Source of the DNA: Sphaerisporangium sp. TRM90804
GTDB taxonomy: Bacteria > Actinomycetota > Actinomycetes > Streptosporangiales > Streptosporangiaceae
Reading direction: 5' to 3'
DNA length: 64,000 nt
Assembly: GCF_029846175.1 (NCBI RefSeq)
Contig: NZ_JARWAC010000001.1
Coordinates: forward strand, 62,001-126,000
Part shown: positions 29,861 to 38,824 of the stretch, piece after piece
Layout: the number at the start of each line of letters is the position of its first letter
Position numbering within the stretch: position 1 is the first letter of the stretch
The notes under the pieces: generated by a model
What the model saw: only the letters and a program-made list of their open reading frames with translations
What the model was told of the DNA's origin: nothing
Databases searched by the model: none
Program-made: the position numbers and the translations under genes

Positions 29861-32173
29861 TCAGGTGAAGGGGATCCACCCCCGCTCGTCGAGGGTCGCG
29901 GCGTCGCTGGCCTTGAGGCCGGCGTCGGAGACCGTCCACAGGGTGTCGCCGATGACCAGGGCCCGGCGCAGGGCCGGATCCACGGGCATCCGGTCGTTCG
30001 CCGCGGCCTCCGGCTGGGGATGGGTGACCACGCCGGTCTTGGTGATGCCGTCGTCCGCTATTTTCAGCACCAGGGCGCCGCTGCGCGCGCCGGCGGCGAG
30101 CCGGCCGCCCCACTCGTTGAGCGGCATGACGGCGAGCCCGGTCGCGGGCCAGTACAGGAAGGCGTGCGGGTCCCACTCGGCCTCGGAGCCGGAGTTCTGC
30201 TGGTGGAACTGCGACAGCCGGGCCGGCTTGGCCGGGTCGCTGACGTCGAACAGCGAGACCTGCGTGCCGAGCGTCCTGCCCTTCTCGCTCGCCTCCTGAC
30301 CGATGCCGAGCAGCCGCCCCTCACCGGCCGGGTGCAGGTACGCCGAGTATCCGGTGATCTTCAGTTCGCCGGTGACGACCGGCTTGGCCGGGTCGCGCAG
30401 GTCGAGCGTGTAGAGCGGGTCGACCTGCCGGAACGTCACGACGTAGCCCACCGGGCCGATGAAGCGGACCGAGTAGATGCGCTCGCCGCGGCCCAGGCCG
30501 GTGACCTGGCCCACCTCGGCCAGCGTCTCGGCGTCCAGCACGTAGACGCCGCTGGAGCTGTCGGCGGCGACCACGCCCTCGCCGCCGGTCGACGTGGTGG
30601 CGACGCGGAGGTGCCCGTCGTGCTCGGACAGGGAGTACTGGTTGAGCAGCCGCCCGGGGACGCCGCCGGAGGCGATGTAGCGGGGCGCCCCGGCCCCGGT
30701 GATGTCGAACCGGTGGACCTCGGTGCGCTCCGGGGGCGCCTCGGGCGAGCCGGGGGTGGCGCTGCGGGGCGCGTCGCCGGCCGTGCCGGTGTCGGTGGGC
30801 GACGGGACGGGCGTCACCGGGGTCTCGGGCGTCGCGGAGGCCTCCGGCGCGGTGGCCGTGGGGGCGGGCTCGGGCAGCAGTGACGGCATGGACGGGTCGT
30901 TGCTGGGCTCGACCTTCTCGGCGGGCGGCGCGCTGGTCTGCACCTTCGGCGCGACGACGTCCGTCCCCGGCGGGGAGGGGGCCGCCGCACCCGGCGTCGC
31001 ACCGTCCTGCCCGGCGCCGCCGGGGGCGTCCGGCGCGGCGGTCCCCGTGGAGGGGGTGGTCGTGTCGCCGGTGCCCGGGTCGACCTGGGGCGTCGAGGGC
31101 GCGGGCTCCAGGACCTGGGGGTCGACCACGGGCCGCCACCAGCGGGGGTTGCTGGTGACGTACAGGCTGGTGGCGGTGGCGTACACGGTGTCGCCGTCGG
31201 CGGCCACGCTGACCGGGGCGGCGGCCGTGGCCTGCGCGCCGATGCCGGCGGCGAGGTCGACGGTGTGCATGGTGAGCATCGACGTCCCGGTGTAGGTCTC
31301 CGGGTGGCTGACCTGCTCGCAGGCCACCTTCTCCTGGCGAGGCCTCCCGTCGGGCCCGGCGACCTCGTAGGCGGGCAGCCAGGCGTCGATCGGGGCCGAC
31401 GCCACCACTTCCCGGTTGCGCTCCAGCAGGCTCTTCTCCGGCTGGTCCGGCCGGGGCTGCGGGAACTTGATCTGCGGCTGCGACCTGACGACGAGGCGCA
31501 CGGTCGACCCGACCATGCGCGCGTCCACGTGGGTGCCCTGGGGGGTGATGGAGCCGATGACCTTCAGCTCCTTCAGGTCGACCAGGACGTACCTGGGCCC
31601 GGCGAAGGCGGCGCGCTTGGTGGCCCCCAGGGGGATCATGCCGCCGCTGCCGCCCAGCAGCACCAGGGCCCGGTCGCCGTCGACCAGCAGGTCTCCGGGC
31701 GTCCAGCCCTGGTCGGCCGGAAGGACGCGCACCGTGCCGGTGACCTTCCGGGAGGCCGCGTCCACGACGCGGAGCACGCCCCGGTTGTAGGTGAGGATGC
31801 GCCGGCCGTCGGTCTTGACCAGGTCGGGCTCGTCGGTGCCGGCCTCCTGGACGTTGGTGGTCGAGTGATCGGCGTTCGGCGCGCTCTCGGCCTTGGCCAT
31901 CCTGCCGTCGGCGACCTCCCTGCCGGCGGCGAAGATCATGTCGCCGCCGAGGCCGTAGGGTCCGACGTTCTCGGCCGTGGCCGCGCGCAACCCCTCCAGC
32001 ATGTCGTCGCAGTCGCTGTACGCGACGAGCTTCACGTCGCCCAGTGGCACGGCGGCCCCGGCGCCGCCGGTCGGGGGGACGGCGCCGTCGGTGCACGCCG
32101 CCGCCAGCAGGCCGATGGCGAGCGCGGCGGCGGCGACGGTGCCGATCGAAGTCCTCATGCCCCTACGACGCAT
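29861..32173 (-). CDS. Secreted beta-propeller lipoprotein (PF09826-like)
   Basis: 770 residues. The signal peptide ends in a lipobox (GLLAAAC) and the mature protein is expected outside on the membrane. The fold is a WD40-like beta-propeller as in the secreted beta-propeller family PF09826: NVQEAGTDEPDLVKTDGRRI is its hallmark, followed by blades with VYATATSLYVTSNPRWW, LNQYSLSEHDGHLRVATT, VSLFDVSDPAKPARLSQF and WDPHAFLYWPATGLAVMPL. About 125 residues of Pro/Thr/Ala/Glu low-complexity sequence (roughly 340-470) are inserted between blades. Function of the family is unknown; surface protein binding is a reasonable guess. Divergent from guaA. Confidence 0.88.
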   Translation of the reverse strand: MRRRGMRTSIGTVAAAALAIGLLAAACTDGAVPPTGGAGAAVPLGDVKLVAYSDCDDMLEGLRAATAENVGPYGLGGDMIFAAGREVADGRMAKAESAPNADHSTTNVQEAGTDEPDLVKTDGRRILTYNRGVLRVVDAASRKVTGTVRVLPADQGWTPGDLLVDGDRALVLLGGSGGMIPLGATKRAAFAGPRYVLVDLKELKVIGSITPQGTHVDARMVGSTVRLVVRSQPQIKFPQPRPDQPEKSLLERNREVVASAPIDAWLPAYEVAGPDGRPRQEKVACEQVSHPETYTGTSMLTMHTVDLAAGIGAQATAAAPVSVAADGDTVYATATSLYVTSNPRWWRPVVDPQVLEPAPSTPQVDPGTGDTTTPSTGTAAPDAPGGAGQDGATPGAAAPSPPGTDVVAPKVQTSAPPAEKVEPSNDPSMPSLLPEPAPTATAPEASATPETPVTPVPSPTDTGTAGDAPRSATPGSPEAPPERTEVHRFDITGAGAPRYIASGGVPGRLLNQYSLSEHDGHLRVATTSTGGEGVVAADSSSGVYVLDAETLAEVGQVTGLGRGERIYSVRFIGPVGYVVTFRQVDPLYTLDLRDPAKPVVTGELKITGYSAYLHPAGEGRLLGIGQEASEKGRTLGTQVSLFDVSDPAKPARLSQFHQQNSGSEAEWDPHAFLYWPATGLAVMPLNEWGGRLAAGARSGALVLKIADDGITKTGVVTHPQPEAAANDRMPVDPALRRALVIGDTLWTVSDAGLKASDAATLDERGWIPFT

Positions 32174-32198
32174 GCGGGCCCCGCCCGGTTCAAGGCCG

Positions 32199-32259
32199 GA
32201 GCGGGCGATCCGGCGGGTGATCGGACGGGTGATCGGACCGGTGATCGGGGTGGGTGATC
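32199..32259. repeat. Iteron-like 12-bp tandem repeats upstream of guaA
   Basis: Five head-to-tail units ending in GATC start at 32199, 32211, 32223, 32235 and 32247. The consensus is GGACGGGTGATC; the first four are exactly 12 bp and the last 13 bp. They occupy the 158-bp gap between the divergent lipoprotein and guaA genes, where a regulator or architectural protein could bind cooperatively. Confidence 0.8.
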
Positions 32260-32331
32260 GGGCGGGCGTCCGGCATGGCTCGCCGCCGATAGACTGTGTG
32301 GACCGCGGCGTCTTCTGGGGGGTCTTGCCAG

Positions 32332-33882
32332 GTGTCTGAGTTCGACACGGTCCTTGTCGTCGACTTCGGTGCGCAGTACGCGCAGCTCATCGCGCGCCGG
32401 GTCCGCGAGTGCCACGTGTACTCCGAGATCGTGCCGTCCACGATGCCGGTGCGCGAGATGCTGGCGAAGAACCCCAAGGCGATCATCCTGTCCGGCGGCC
32501 CGTCCTCGGTGTACGCCGTGGACGCCCCGGCGGCCCCCGAGGGTCTCTTCGAGACCGGCGTGCCCACCTTCGGCATCTGCTACGGCTTCCAGGAGATGGC
32601 CCGGGTCCTGGGCGGCCAGGTCGCGCAGACCGGCATCGCCGAGTACGGCGGCACGCCTCTCACCATCGAGCGCGAGGGCGTGCTGTTCGCCGGCCTCCCC
32701 GCGGCCCAGTCGGTGTGGATGTCGCACGGCGACAGCGTCACGGCCGCCCCCCGCGGCTTCGAGGTCACCGCGTGGACGCCCGACACCCCGGTGGCCGCGA
32801 TGGAGAGCCGCGAGCGCGGCCTGTACGGCGTGCAGTTCCACCCCGAGGTGCTGCACTCCGAGCACGGCCAGGCGGTGCTGAAGCACTTCCTGGACGCCGC
32901 CGGGTGCCGTCCCTCGTGGACGATGCTCAACATCGTCGAGGACGCCGTCGAGGCGGTGCGCGAGCAGGTCGGCCCCGAGGGCCGCGCCATCTGCGGCCTG
33001 TCGGGCGGCGTCGACTCCGCGGTGGCGGCCGCCATCGTGCAACGCGCCATCGGCGACCGCCTGACCTGCGTGTTCGTCGACCACGGCCTGCTGCGCAAGG
33101 GCGAGGCCGAGCAGGTCGAGCGCGACTTCGTGGCGGCCACGGGCGTGCGGCTGCGCGTGGTGGACGCCGCCGAGCGCTTCCTCAAGGCGCTGGCGGGCGT
33201 GAGCGACCCCGAGGAGAAGCGCAAGATCATCGGTCGCGAGTTCATCCGGGTGTTCGAGGACGAACAGCGCGCCATCCTGGCCGACGGCCCGGTCGACTTC
33301 CTCGTGCAGGGCACGCTCTACCCCGACGTGGTCGAGTCGGGCGGCGGCACGGGCACCGCCAACATCAAGTCCCACCACAACGTCGGCGGCCTGCCGGACG
33401 ACCTGAAGTTCTCCCTGGTCGAGCCGCTGCGCACGCTGTTCAAGGATGAGGTGCGGCGAGCGGGCGAGGAGCTCGGCCTGCCCCCGGCCATGGTGTGGCG
33501 CCAGCCGTTCCCCGGGCCGGGGCTCGGCATCCGCATCGTCGGCGAGGTCACCCACGACCGCCTGGCCATCCTGCGCGAGGCCGACGCCATCGCCCGCGAG
33601 GAGCTGTCCCGCGCGGGCCTCGACCGCGAGATCTGGCAGTGCCCGGTGGTGCTGCTCGCCGACGTCCGTTCGGTCGGCGTCCAGGGCGACGGCCGCACCT
33701 ACGGCCACCCGGTGGTCCTGCGCCCGGTCAGCAGCGAGGACGCCATGACCGCCGACTGGTCCCGCGTCCCCTACGACGTCCTGGCCCGCATCTCCACCCG
33801 CATCACCAACGAGGTCCGCGACATCAACCGCGTCGTCCTGGACGTCACCAGCAAGCCCCCGGGCACCATCGAGTGGGAGTGA
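32332..33882 (+). CDS. guaA: GMP synthase (glutamine-hydrolysing)
   Basis: Converts XMP to GMP using glutamine and ATP. 516 residues from GTG 32332, with GGGGGG 8 bases upstream. The N-terminal class I amidotransferase has Cys in [10 protein letters not shown] and His/Glu in [10 protein letters not shown]. The ATP-pyrophosphatase domain has the PP-loop [15 protein letters not shown]. The C-terminal dimerisation domain ends with the conserved [20 protein letters not shown]. It completes the guanine branch with guaB 8 kb upstream. Confidence 0.97.
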   Translation: MSEFDTVLVVDFGAQYAQLIARRVRECHVYSEIVPSTMPVREMLAKNPKAIILSGGPSSVYAVDAPAAPEGLFETGVPTFGICYGFQEMARVLGGQVAQTGIAEYGGTPLTIEREGVLFAGLPAAQSVWMSHGDSVTAAPRGFEVTAWTPDTPVAAMESRERGLYGVQFHPEVLHSEHGQAVLKHFLDAAGCRPSWTMLNIVEDAVEAVREQVGPEGRAICGLSGGVDSAVAAAIVQRAIGDRLTCVFVDHGLLRKGEAEQVERDFVAATGVRLRVVDAAERFLKALAGVSDPEEKRKIIGREFIRVFEDEQRAILADGPVDFLVQGTLYPDVVESGGGTGTANIKSHHNVGGLPDDLKFSLVEPLRTLFKDEVRRAGEELGLPPAMVWRQPFPGPGLGIRIVGEVTHDRLAILREADAIAREELSRAGLDREIWQCPVVLLADVRSVGVQGDGRTYGHPVVLRPVSSEDAMTADWSRVPYDVLARISTRITNEVRDINRVVLDVTSKPPGTIEWE

Positions 33883-34114
33883 TCCCCGCTCCGCGGCGCC
33901 GCACCGGTCGCCCGCCGACGACCTGACACGGTCCCCGCGAAAAGTTCACCGCCTGGGCCGCCGGCGGCCGACGCGGGTGGGGCCACGCCTCACTCGCGTC
34001 CGCCGGTGCACCGGCTGCCCCGTCCCGCCGCCGGTCCCTCTTCGCTGATGCGCTAATGCGGACAAATGTTGGGGGCTGTCGTGTAGGAGGGGCCGGGAAG
34101 GTAAGTTCTTTCGA

Positions 34115-35320
34115 GTGCTTTCCGCCCACCTCCGGACCGCGTCGCCCCCCGCGCCTCCGGGTGAACCGGGGGCGCGGCTCGCGTGGCTCGACGCCATCAG
34201 GGGCATCGGGTCGACGGCGGTGCTGCTGGAGCACATGCTCTACCGGTTCCTGCCGGGGCTGCGGCCCCACTGGTTCCACCTCGGCATGTACGGGGTGATC
34301 GTCTTCTTCCTGGTGAGCGGCTACATCATTCCGGCCTCGCTGGAGCACCGGGGGGACGTCCGGGCGTTCTGGGTGGGCAGGCTGTTCCGGCTCTACCCGC
34401 TGTACCTGCTGGTCGTCGTGCTCGTCCTGCTGATGACCCCGGTCGTGCCGCTGCGGCGGGCGGTCGCGCCCGACCTGGCGACGGTCGCGGCGCACGCCAC
34501 GATGCTGGTCGACGTCGTCGGGGCGGCCGGCATCGCGGACACCATGTGGACGCTCTCGTACGAGATGATCTTCTACCTGCTGGTCACCGCCCTGTACGTC
34601 TCGGGCACGCACCGGCGCAGCGGGCTGTGGGCGGCCGGGTTCGCCGTCGCCGCGTTCGGCGTCGGCCTGGTGCTGGCGGCGCCGGCGCTGGAGCGCGGGC
34701 CCGCCGCGCTCGTCTCGTTCGCCGTCATGACCGCCGGGCTGGCGTGTGTGGTGTTCGGCTCCGGGCGGGTGCGCACGGCCGGAGCGCTCGCGGCCGGCGT
34801 CCTGGCGGTCGTCCTGGTGCTGATCGGCGGGCGCACGCCCTGGCTGGGGCCCGCGATCCTCGCGATCATGTTCGCCGGCACCGCCCTGTACCGCTGGGAG
34901 CGCGGGCAGGCCTCGGCGCTGTGGGTGGTCGCGGTCGTGGCGGCCACGCTCGCCGTGATCCCGTTCTTCGCGTTCCCCAGCGACTGGTGGGCCTACCCGC
35001 GCCAGTGGATCACCACGCTGGCGCTGGCCGGGGCCACGTTCGCGGCCGGCATGCTGCTGCGCCACCGCAGGATGCCCGGCGTGCTGGTCTGGCTGGGGGT
35101 GATCAGCTACTCGGTCTACCTGATGCACAACCCGATGCTGAAGCTCTACCTCGCGCTCTTCGGCGACCCGCGCCGGTGGCCGCTGCCGGTCCAGGGGGCG
35201 CTCGCCGTCGCCTTCATCACCGTGGTGCTGTTCGTGAGCTGGCTCACGTACCGCTACGTCGAGTGCCCGGCGCGCAGGCTCGGCCGGCGCCTCACCCGCC
35301 CCGCCGCGACCCCCGGGTAA
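34115..35320 (+). CDS. Acyltransferase 3 family membrane protein (OafA/YrhL-like)
   Basis: 401 residues from GTG 34115, with about ten transmembrane helices. The family signature is at the N-terminus: RLAWLDAIRGIGSTAVLLEH with the conserved His, followed by GVIVFFLVSGYIIPASLE and FWVGRLFRLYPLYLL. The C-terminus has SYSVYLMHNPML. Members O-acylate sugars, peptidoglycan or antibiotics using acyl-CoA at the cytoplasmic membrane. The acceptor cannot be told, but the neighbourhood is rich in envelope genes. Confidence 0.9.
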   Translation: MLSAHLRTASPPAPPGEPGARLAWLDAIRGIGSTAVLLEHMLYRFLPGLRPHWFHLGMYGVIVFFLVSGYIIPASLEHRGDVRAFWVGRLFRLYPLYLLVVVLVLLMTPVVPLRRAVAPDLATVAAHATMLVDVVGAAGIADTMWTLSYEMIFYLLVTALYVSGTHRRSGLWAAGFAVAAFGVGLVLAAPALERGPAALVSFAVMTAGLACVVFGSGRVRTAGALAAGVLAVVLVLIGGRTPWLGPAILAIMFAGTALYRWERGQASALWVVAVVAATLAVIPFFAFPSDWWAYPRQWITTLALAGATFAAGMLLRHRRMPGVLVWLGVISYSVYLMHNPMLKLYLALFGDPRRWPLPVQGALAVAFITVVLFVSWLTYRYVECPARRLGRRLTRPAATPG

Positions 35321-35330
35321 GGCGGCCGGG

Positions 35331-35438
35331 GTTCGGGCCCGTCATGGTCGCGCACGCCGGCGGCCCGTCCAGGCCCTGGGTCAGGGCGATCAGGGCTCGG
35401 GCCCGTCATGGTCACGCATGAGGGCGCCCCGTCCCGGC
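35331..35438. repeat. Direct repeat pair, 63 bp apart
   Basis: GGGCCCGTCATGGTC occurs at about 35335 and 35398 within longer ~40-bp similar segments, between the acyltransferase and DUF2157 genes. Divergence outside the core suggests an old duplication. No gene is seen here. Confidence 0.6.
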
Positions 35439-35566
35439 CCGCTTGTGAGGCGCTCCCTTCTTCGCGCCGTCGCCGGTTGGCGGGACGAAGGGGGAGACCG
35501 TTCGCGGGCACCCTAGTAGCGTGGACGATCGCCTCCCTGAGCGGGGGACGAGGGAAGCGGGCGCGT

Positions 35567-36739
35567 ATGGACGCTGGAAGGCACGACCCGGTGCGGGTTC
35601 CCGCCCGGCGCCTGGCGTGGTTGCGCGCCGAGCTGGCGCGGTGGCAGGCGGAGGGCGTGATCGACGCCGAGACCGCCGAGCGCATCGCCGGGCGCTACGC
35701 CGCCGGACGCCGCGTGAGCCTCGAACGGCTGGTGCTGCTGCTCGGAGGCGGTTTCCTCGGGGTCGGGCTGATCTGGCTGGTGTCGGCCAACCTCGACCGG
35801 CTGCCGCCGCTGACGCGCTTCGCGGGCGTCGTCCTGGTCTGGCTCGCCGCCGCGGCGGCCGGCGAGGTGCTCCGGTCGCCGGCGCGCGCCGAGGCCGCCC
35901 GGCTGGTCACCGTGCTCGCGGCCGGGGGAGTGGTGTTCCAGGCCGCGCAGAGCCTGCAGGTGCCGGCGTACGCGTCCAGCCTGCTGGGGGTCTGGGCCGC
36001 CGGCACGCTGGCCTACGCGTACGCGACCGCCGCCGTCGGCCCATTGCTGGCCGGGGTCGCCCTGGCGTCGGTCTGGTACGGGTGGTACGTGGGCGAGCAG
36101 GGCTCCCGGGCGGCGGCCGTCGCGGTGTCGCTCGTGGTCGCGGGGGTGGTGGCGACGTCCGCCGCCGTCCTGCACGAGCGGCGGTGGCGGCCCGGCTTCG
36201 CGCCGGCGTGGCGGCTCGCCGGCATCGTGCTCGCCCTCGCCGGGCTGTTCGTCGCGGCCTTCCCCGGTGTCGCCGCCGGCGACATGTACGGGTCGCCGGC
36301 GCTCTGGACGGGCCTGGGCGCCGCCGCGCTGGCCGCGGGCGCCGCCGCCGCGCTCGGCGGCGCGGCCGGGCGCCGGGAGGTCGTCCCCGTGGTGCTCATG
36401 GTGGGCGCGGCCCTGCTGCTGGCCGCCTGGGCGCCCGGTGACGGGGCCCGGTACGCGGCCGGGCCGGACGCCGCGCAGACCCTGCGGGCCCTCGCGGGCA
36501 CGCTGGTGTACATCCTGGCGGCGGTGTGGTTCGCGGCCGTGGCCGCCCGCCGTGACCTCCCCGCCCTGGTGTACCTCGCCACGGCCGCGCTCGTGGTGTT
36601 CGTGACGGTGCAGAGCTTCGCGGTGTTCCAGCCGCTGTTGTCCGGTGCCGCGCTGTTCCTGGCCCTGGGCGTCGTGTTCCTCGTCACCGGCGTGCTCGTG
36701 GACCGTGGCCGCCGCCGCCTGATGGAGGTGGCCAGGTGA
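35567..36739 (+). CDS. DUF2157 domain membrane protein
   Basis: 390 residues from ATG 35567, preceded by GAGGGAAGC. The N-terminal ~60 residues are soluble (LRAELARWQAEGVIDAETAERIAGRY), the hallmark of DUF2157, followed by about ten transmembrane helices. The family has no assigned activity; it usually sits beside a GDYXXLXY-motif protein, as here. Its last codons (RRRLMEVAR) overlap the GTG of a 29-codon mini-ORF, and this junction is duplicated twice downstream. Confidence 0.85.
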   Translation: MDAGRHDPVRVPARRLAWLRAELARWQAEGVIDAETAERIAGRYAAGRRVSLERLVLLLGGGFLGVGLIWLVSANLDRLPPLTRFAGVVLVWLAAAAAGEVLRSPARAEAARLVTVLAAGGVVFQAAQSLQVPAYASSLLGVWAAGTLAYAYATAAVGPLLAGVALASVWYGWYVGEQGSRAAAVAVSLVVAGVVATSAAVLHERRWRPGFAPAWRLAGIVLALAGLFVAAFPGVAAGDMYGSPALWTGLGAAALAAGAAAALGGAAGRREVVPVVLMVGAALLLAAWAPGDGARYAAGPDAAQTLRALAGTLVYILAAVWFAAVAARRDLPALVYLATAALVVFVTVQSFAVFQPLLSGAALFLALGVVFLVTGVLVDRGRRRLMEVAR

Positions 36740-36825
36740 CCACACGGCCGTCCTTGTCGGGCTCCGGCGGTCTCGCCTGTGTGCTCGTGGTTCACGGGTG
36801 CCGCTTGACGGAGGTGGCCGGATGA
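36736..36825 (+). CDS. 29-codon coupled mini-ORF 1
   Basis: A short frame (MTTRPSLSG ... LTEVAG) that begins with GTG overlapping the DUF2157 stop and ends with a TGA overlapping the ATG of mini-ORF 2. It arose as a chimera of the next gene's start and the previous gene's end through tandem duplication. Its own ribosome site GGAGG lies 7 bases upstream. Whether the peptide matters or only passes ribosomes down the mRNA is unknown; it may be a by-product. Confidence 0.45.
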   Translation: MTTRPSLSGSGGLACVLVVHGCRLTEVAG

Positions 36826-36911
36826 CCACGCGGCCGTCCCTTTCGGGCCTCGGCGGTCTCGCCCGCGTGCTCGTGATACGCGGGCGCCGCCTGATGGAGG
36901 TGGCCGGATGA
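36822..36911 (+). CDS. 29-codon coupled mini-ORF 2
   Basis: A diverged copy of mini-ORF 1 of identical length (MTTRPSLSG ... LMEVAG). Its ATG overlaps the stop of mini-ORF 1 and its stop overlaps the ATG of the GDYXXLXY gene. About 14 substitutions separate the two copies, yet start, ribosome site, length and both overlaps are intact. That is compatible with selection for coupling, though chance preservation over 90 bases cannot be excluded. Confidence 0.45.
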   Translation: MTTRPSLSGLGGLARVLVIRGRRLMEVAG

Positions 36912-37495
36912 CCACGCGACCGCCGTCCTCGGGCCCCGATGGCCCGTCGTCCTCCGGGCCCGCGGGGCCGGAGCCCGCCGGCCCCCTGGGGGGCGTCGCG
37001 AGCCGCTCCACGCTGGGTTCCCGGCTGCGTTCGCGCCCGGTTCTGGTCGCCCTCGCGCTGCTGCTGCAGCTCGTCCTGCTCGCGGTGGTCGTCGGGCCCC
37101 GGCTGTCGGCCCGGTTCACGGGCGAGGAGTACCGGCTGGCCGTCGGCCCGGTCGATCCCGTCGACCCGTTCCGCGGCGCGTACGTGACGCTGGACTACCC
37201 GGGCCTGCCCGCGCCTCCCCAGGGATACAAGGAGGACGTGGCGTTCGTGCCGCTGGTGCGCGACGGCGCGTTGTGGAAGGGCGCCGGGATCACGGCGCGC
37301 CGGCCGCAGGCCCCGCCGTACCTGGCCTGCCGGGCCACCGGCTACGGGTGGATGAGCTGCGGCGTCGAGAGCCTGTTCCTCCCGGAGGACAAGGCGCGCC
37401 GCGTGCAGGACGAGCTGACCGCCGACCGCGCCGCAGCCGTGCTGAGGATCGACCGGAACGGCAACGCCGCCATCGTCGACGTCGTACCGCGCTGA
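36908..37495 (+). CDS. GDYXXLXY-motif membrane protein
   Basis: 195 residues. A Pro/Ser/Gly-rich cytosolic N-terminus (~40) precedes one transmembrane helix (VLVALALLLQLVLLAVVV), then an extracytoplasmic domain containing the defining motif as RGAYVTLDY. It is the usual partner of DUF2157 proteins; function unknown. Its start lies in the third copy of the 86-bp repeat. Confidence 0.82.
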   Translation: MTTRPPSSGPDGPSSSGPAGPEPAGPLGGVASRSTLGSRLRSRPVLVALALLLQLVLLAVVVGPRLSARFTGEEYRLAVGPVDPVDPFRGAYVTLDYPGLPAPPQGYKEDVAFVPLVRDGALWKGAGITARRPQAPPYLACRATGYGWMSCGVESLFLPEDKARRVQDELTADRAAAVLRIDRNGNAAIVDVVPR

Positions 37496-37515
37496 ACCTC
37501 GGCGCGGTGCGCGCG

Positions 37516-37746
37516 TCAGTCGTCGAACTCGCCGTCGCGGACGCCCAGCACGAAGGCGTTCCACTCGCCGGCCGTGTAACGCAGCACGGTGCCGGCGGGG
37601 TCGGCCGGATTGCGTAGCGCGACCGCGCCGCCGGGAAGGTAGGCGATCTCGATGCGGTCGTCCGAGACGCTGCCGGGGGCGCTCAGCCAGGTGACACCGG
37701 AGATGTCGAGCGCGTACAGCTCGGCCTTCTCGCTCGCGTCGCTCAT
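37516..37746 (-). CDS. DUF397 domain protein
   Basis: 76 residues from ATG 37746, with GGAG well placed upstream. DUF397 features: LDISGVTWLSAP near the N-terminus, VALRNPADPAGTVLRYTAGE, and the closing WNAFVLGVRDGEFDD. Members act with an adjacent Scr1-like XRE regulator in many actinomycetes; here none is adjacent, so the gene is an orphan. Convergent with the GDYXXLXY gene with 20 bases between. Confidence 0.88.
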   Translation of the reverse strand: MSDASEKAELYALDISGVTWLSAPGSVSDDRIEIAYLPGGAVALRNPADPAGTVLRYTAGEWNAFVLGVRDGEFDD

Positions 37747-38020
37747 CGTCGACCGATCTCCTTCGGTTACGGTCTGGGTGAACGGGACCCATGCGGGGCG
37801 GAGACAACGGGGCGCGGCGCTCAGAGCCACGGCGGCGCCCCAGACCGGCAGCATACACGGCGAGCGGGCCCGTGGTGGCAGACCGTGACGATCAGGTCCA
37901 CCGGCACCGTGACGTTCGGCTCGCGCCGCTCTGACATCGGGTCTCAGCGCCGGTGACGACGACGCCGGTGACGACGATCGCGTCCGGCTGCCTTCGGACT
38001 TGGTCCGGTGAGTCCGGCGG

Positions 38021-38824
38021 CTACCTCCAGCCGCCGAGCGGGAAGATCTCCCCGGCCGGAAGGCTCTTGCCGCGGAGCAGCGCGGTGGCCGGGACGACGT
38101 GGTAGCCCTTCTTCTTCAGCGTCTTCAGGATGCCCGGCATGGCCTTCACCGTCTCGGGCCACACGTCGTGCATGAGGATCACCCGGTCGCGCCTGGCCAG
38201 GCCGACGACCTTCTTGGTGATGGCCTTGACGTCGCGCAGCTCCCAGTCGCGGGAGGAGCCGTTCCACAGGATCTGCGACAGCCCCAGCTCGGCGGCGGCC
38301 GCGGCCACGCGCTCGTCGGTGTCGCCGTACGGCGGGCGCATGATGCCGGGCCGCTTGCCGGTGGCCTCGCGGATGACGTCCTGCGTGCGGCTGAGCTCGT
38401 CGTAGATGTGGTCGTCGAGCAGGGACGTCAGGTACGGGTGGTCGTAGCTGTGGTTGCCGACCTCGTGACCCTCTCGGGCGATGCGCCGCGCGAGCGCCGG
38501 GTACCGCTCGACCCGGGTGCCGACGAGGAAGAACGACACCTTCACCTTGGCCTTGCGCAGGGTGTCCAGCAGCTTCCCGGTGTAGGCGCCCGGCCCGTCG
38601 TCGAAGGTGAGCGCGATGCACTTCACCTTCGCGCAGTTGACCTTCTTCGCGGCCGTGCCGCGCGCGCCCGTCTCGCCGGCGGTCGCCCGCCCCGCGGGGG
38701 CGGAGGCCGCCTCGGTGTTGGTGCTGCTCGTATGGCGCGTTCCAGCCGTGTCGGCGGACGCGACAGGCGCCGCCGTCAGGCTCACGGTGGCCAGAACCAG
38801 GACCGGTATCCATCGCCGCATCAT
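38021..38824 (-). CDS. Secreted polysaccharide deacetylase (NodB fold)
   Basis: 267 residues. Signal peptide (IPVLVLATVSLTAAPVASA), a Ser/Thr/Ala linker, then the NodB domain. Motif 1 TFDDGPGAYTGKLLDTLR has the catalytic and metal Asp, motif 2 HEVGNHSYDHP the two metal His, motif 3 RPPYGDTDERV, and a later ILMHDVW supplies the catalytic His. It probably deacetylates peptidoglycan or another wall glycan. GGAAGGAG precedes tandem ATGs at 38824 and 38821; the second has better spacing. Divergent from the CDP-alcohol transferase gene. Confidence 0.92.
   Translation of the reverse strand: MMRRWIPVLVLATVSLTAAPVASADTAGTRHTSSTNTEAASAPAGRATAGETGARGTAAKKVNCAKVKCIALTFDDGPGAYTGKLLDTLRKAKVKVSFFLVGTRVERYPALARRIAREGHEVGNHSYDHPYLTSLLDDHIYDELSRTQDVIREATGKRPGIMRPPYGDTDERVAAAAAELGLSQILWNGSSRDWELRDVKAITKKVVGLARRDRVILMHDVWPETVKAMPGILKTLKKKGYHVVPATALLRGKSLPAGEIFPLGGWR

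Larger units (their letters stand above)
36691..36925 (+). repeat. 86-bp tandem duplication of a stop/start junction
   Basis: The junction containing the DUF2157 3' end, a ribosome site GGAGGTGGCC and a start followed by ACCAC occurs three times, with starts at 36736, 36822 and 36908, exactly 86 bp apart. The first upstream arm (from about 36691) is part of DUF2157 and the last downstream arm is the start of the GDYXXLXY gene. The two full internal units differ at about 14 of 90 positions, so the duplication is not recent. Confidence 0.9.

Noticed and set aside
32199-32259. Replication origin iterons
   Set aside because: No Rep or DnaA gene, DnaA boxes or AT-rich unwinding region; the repeats are in a divergent promoter region.
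36736-36911. Frameshifted N-terminus of the GDYXXLXY protein
   Set aside because: The mini-ORFs are repeats of the start region rather than upstream coding sequence of the same protein; the third copy has the complete start.
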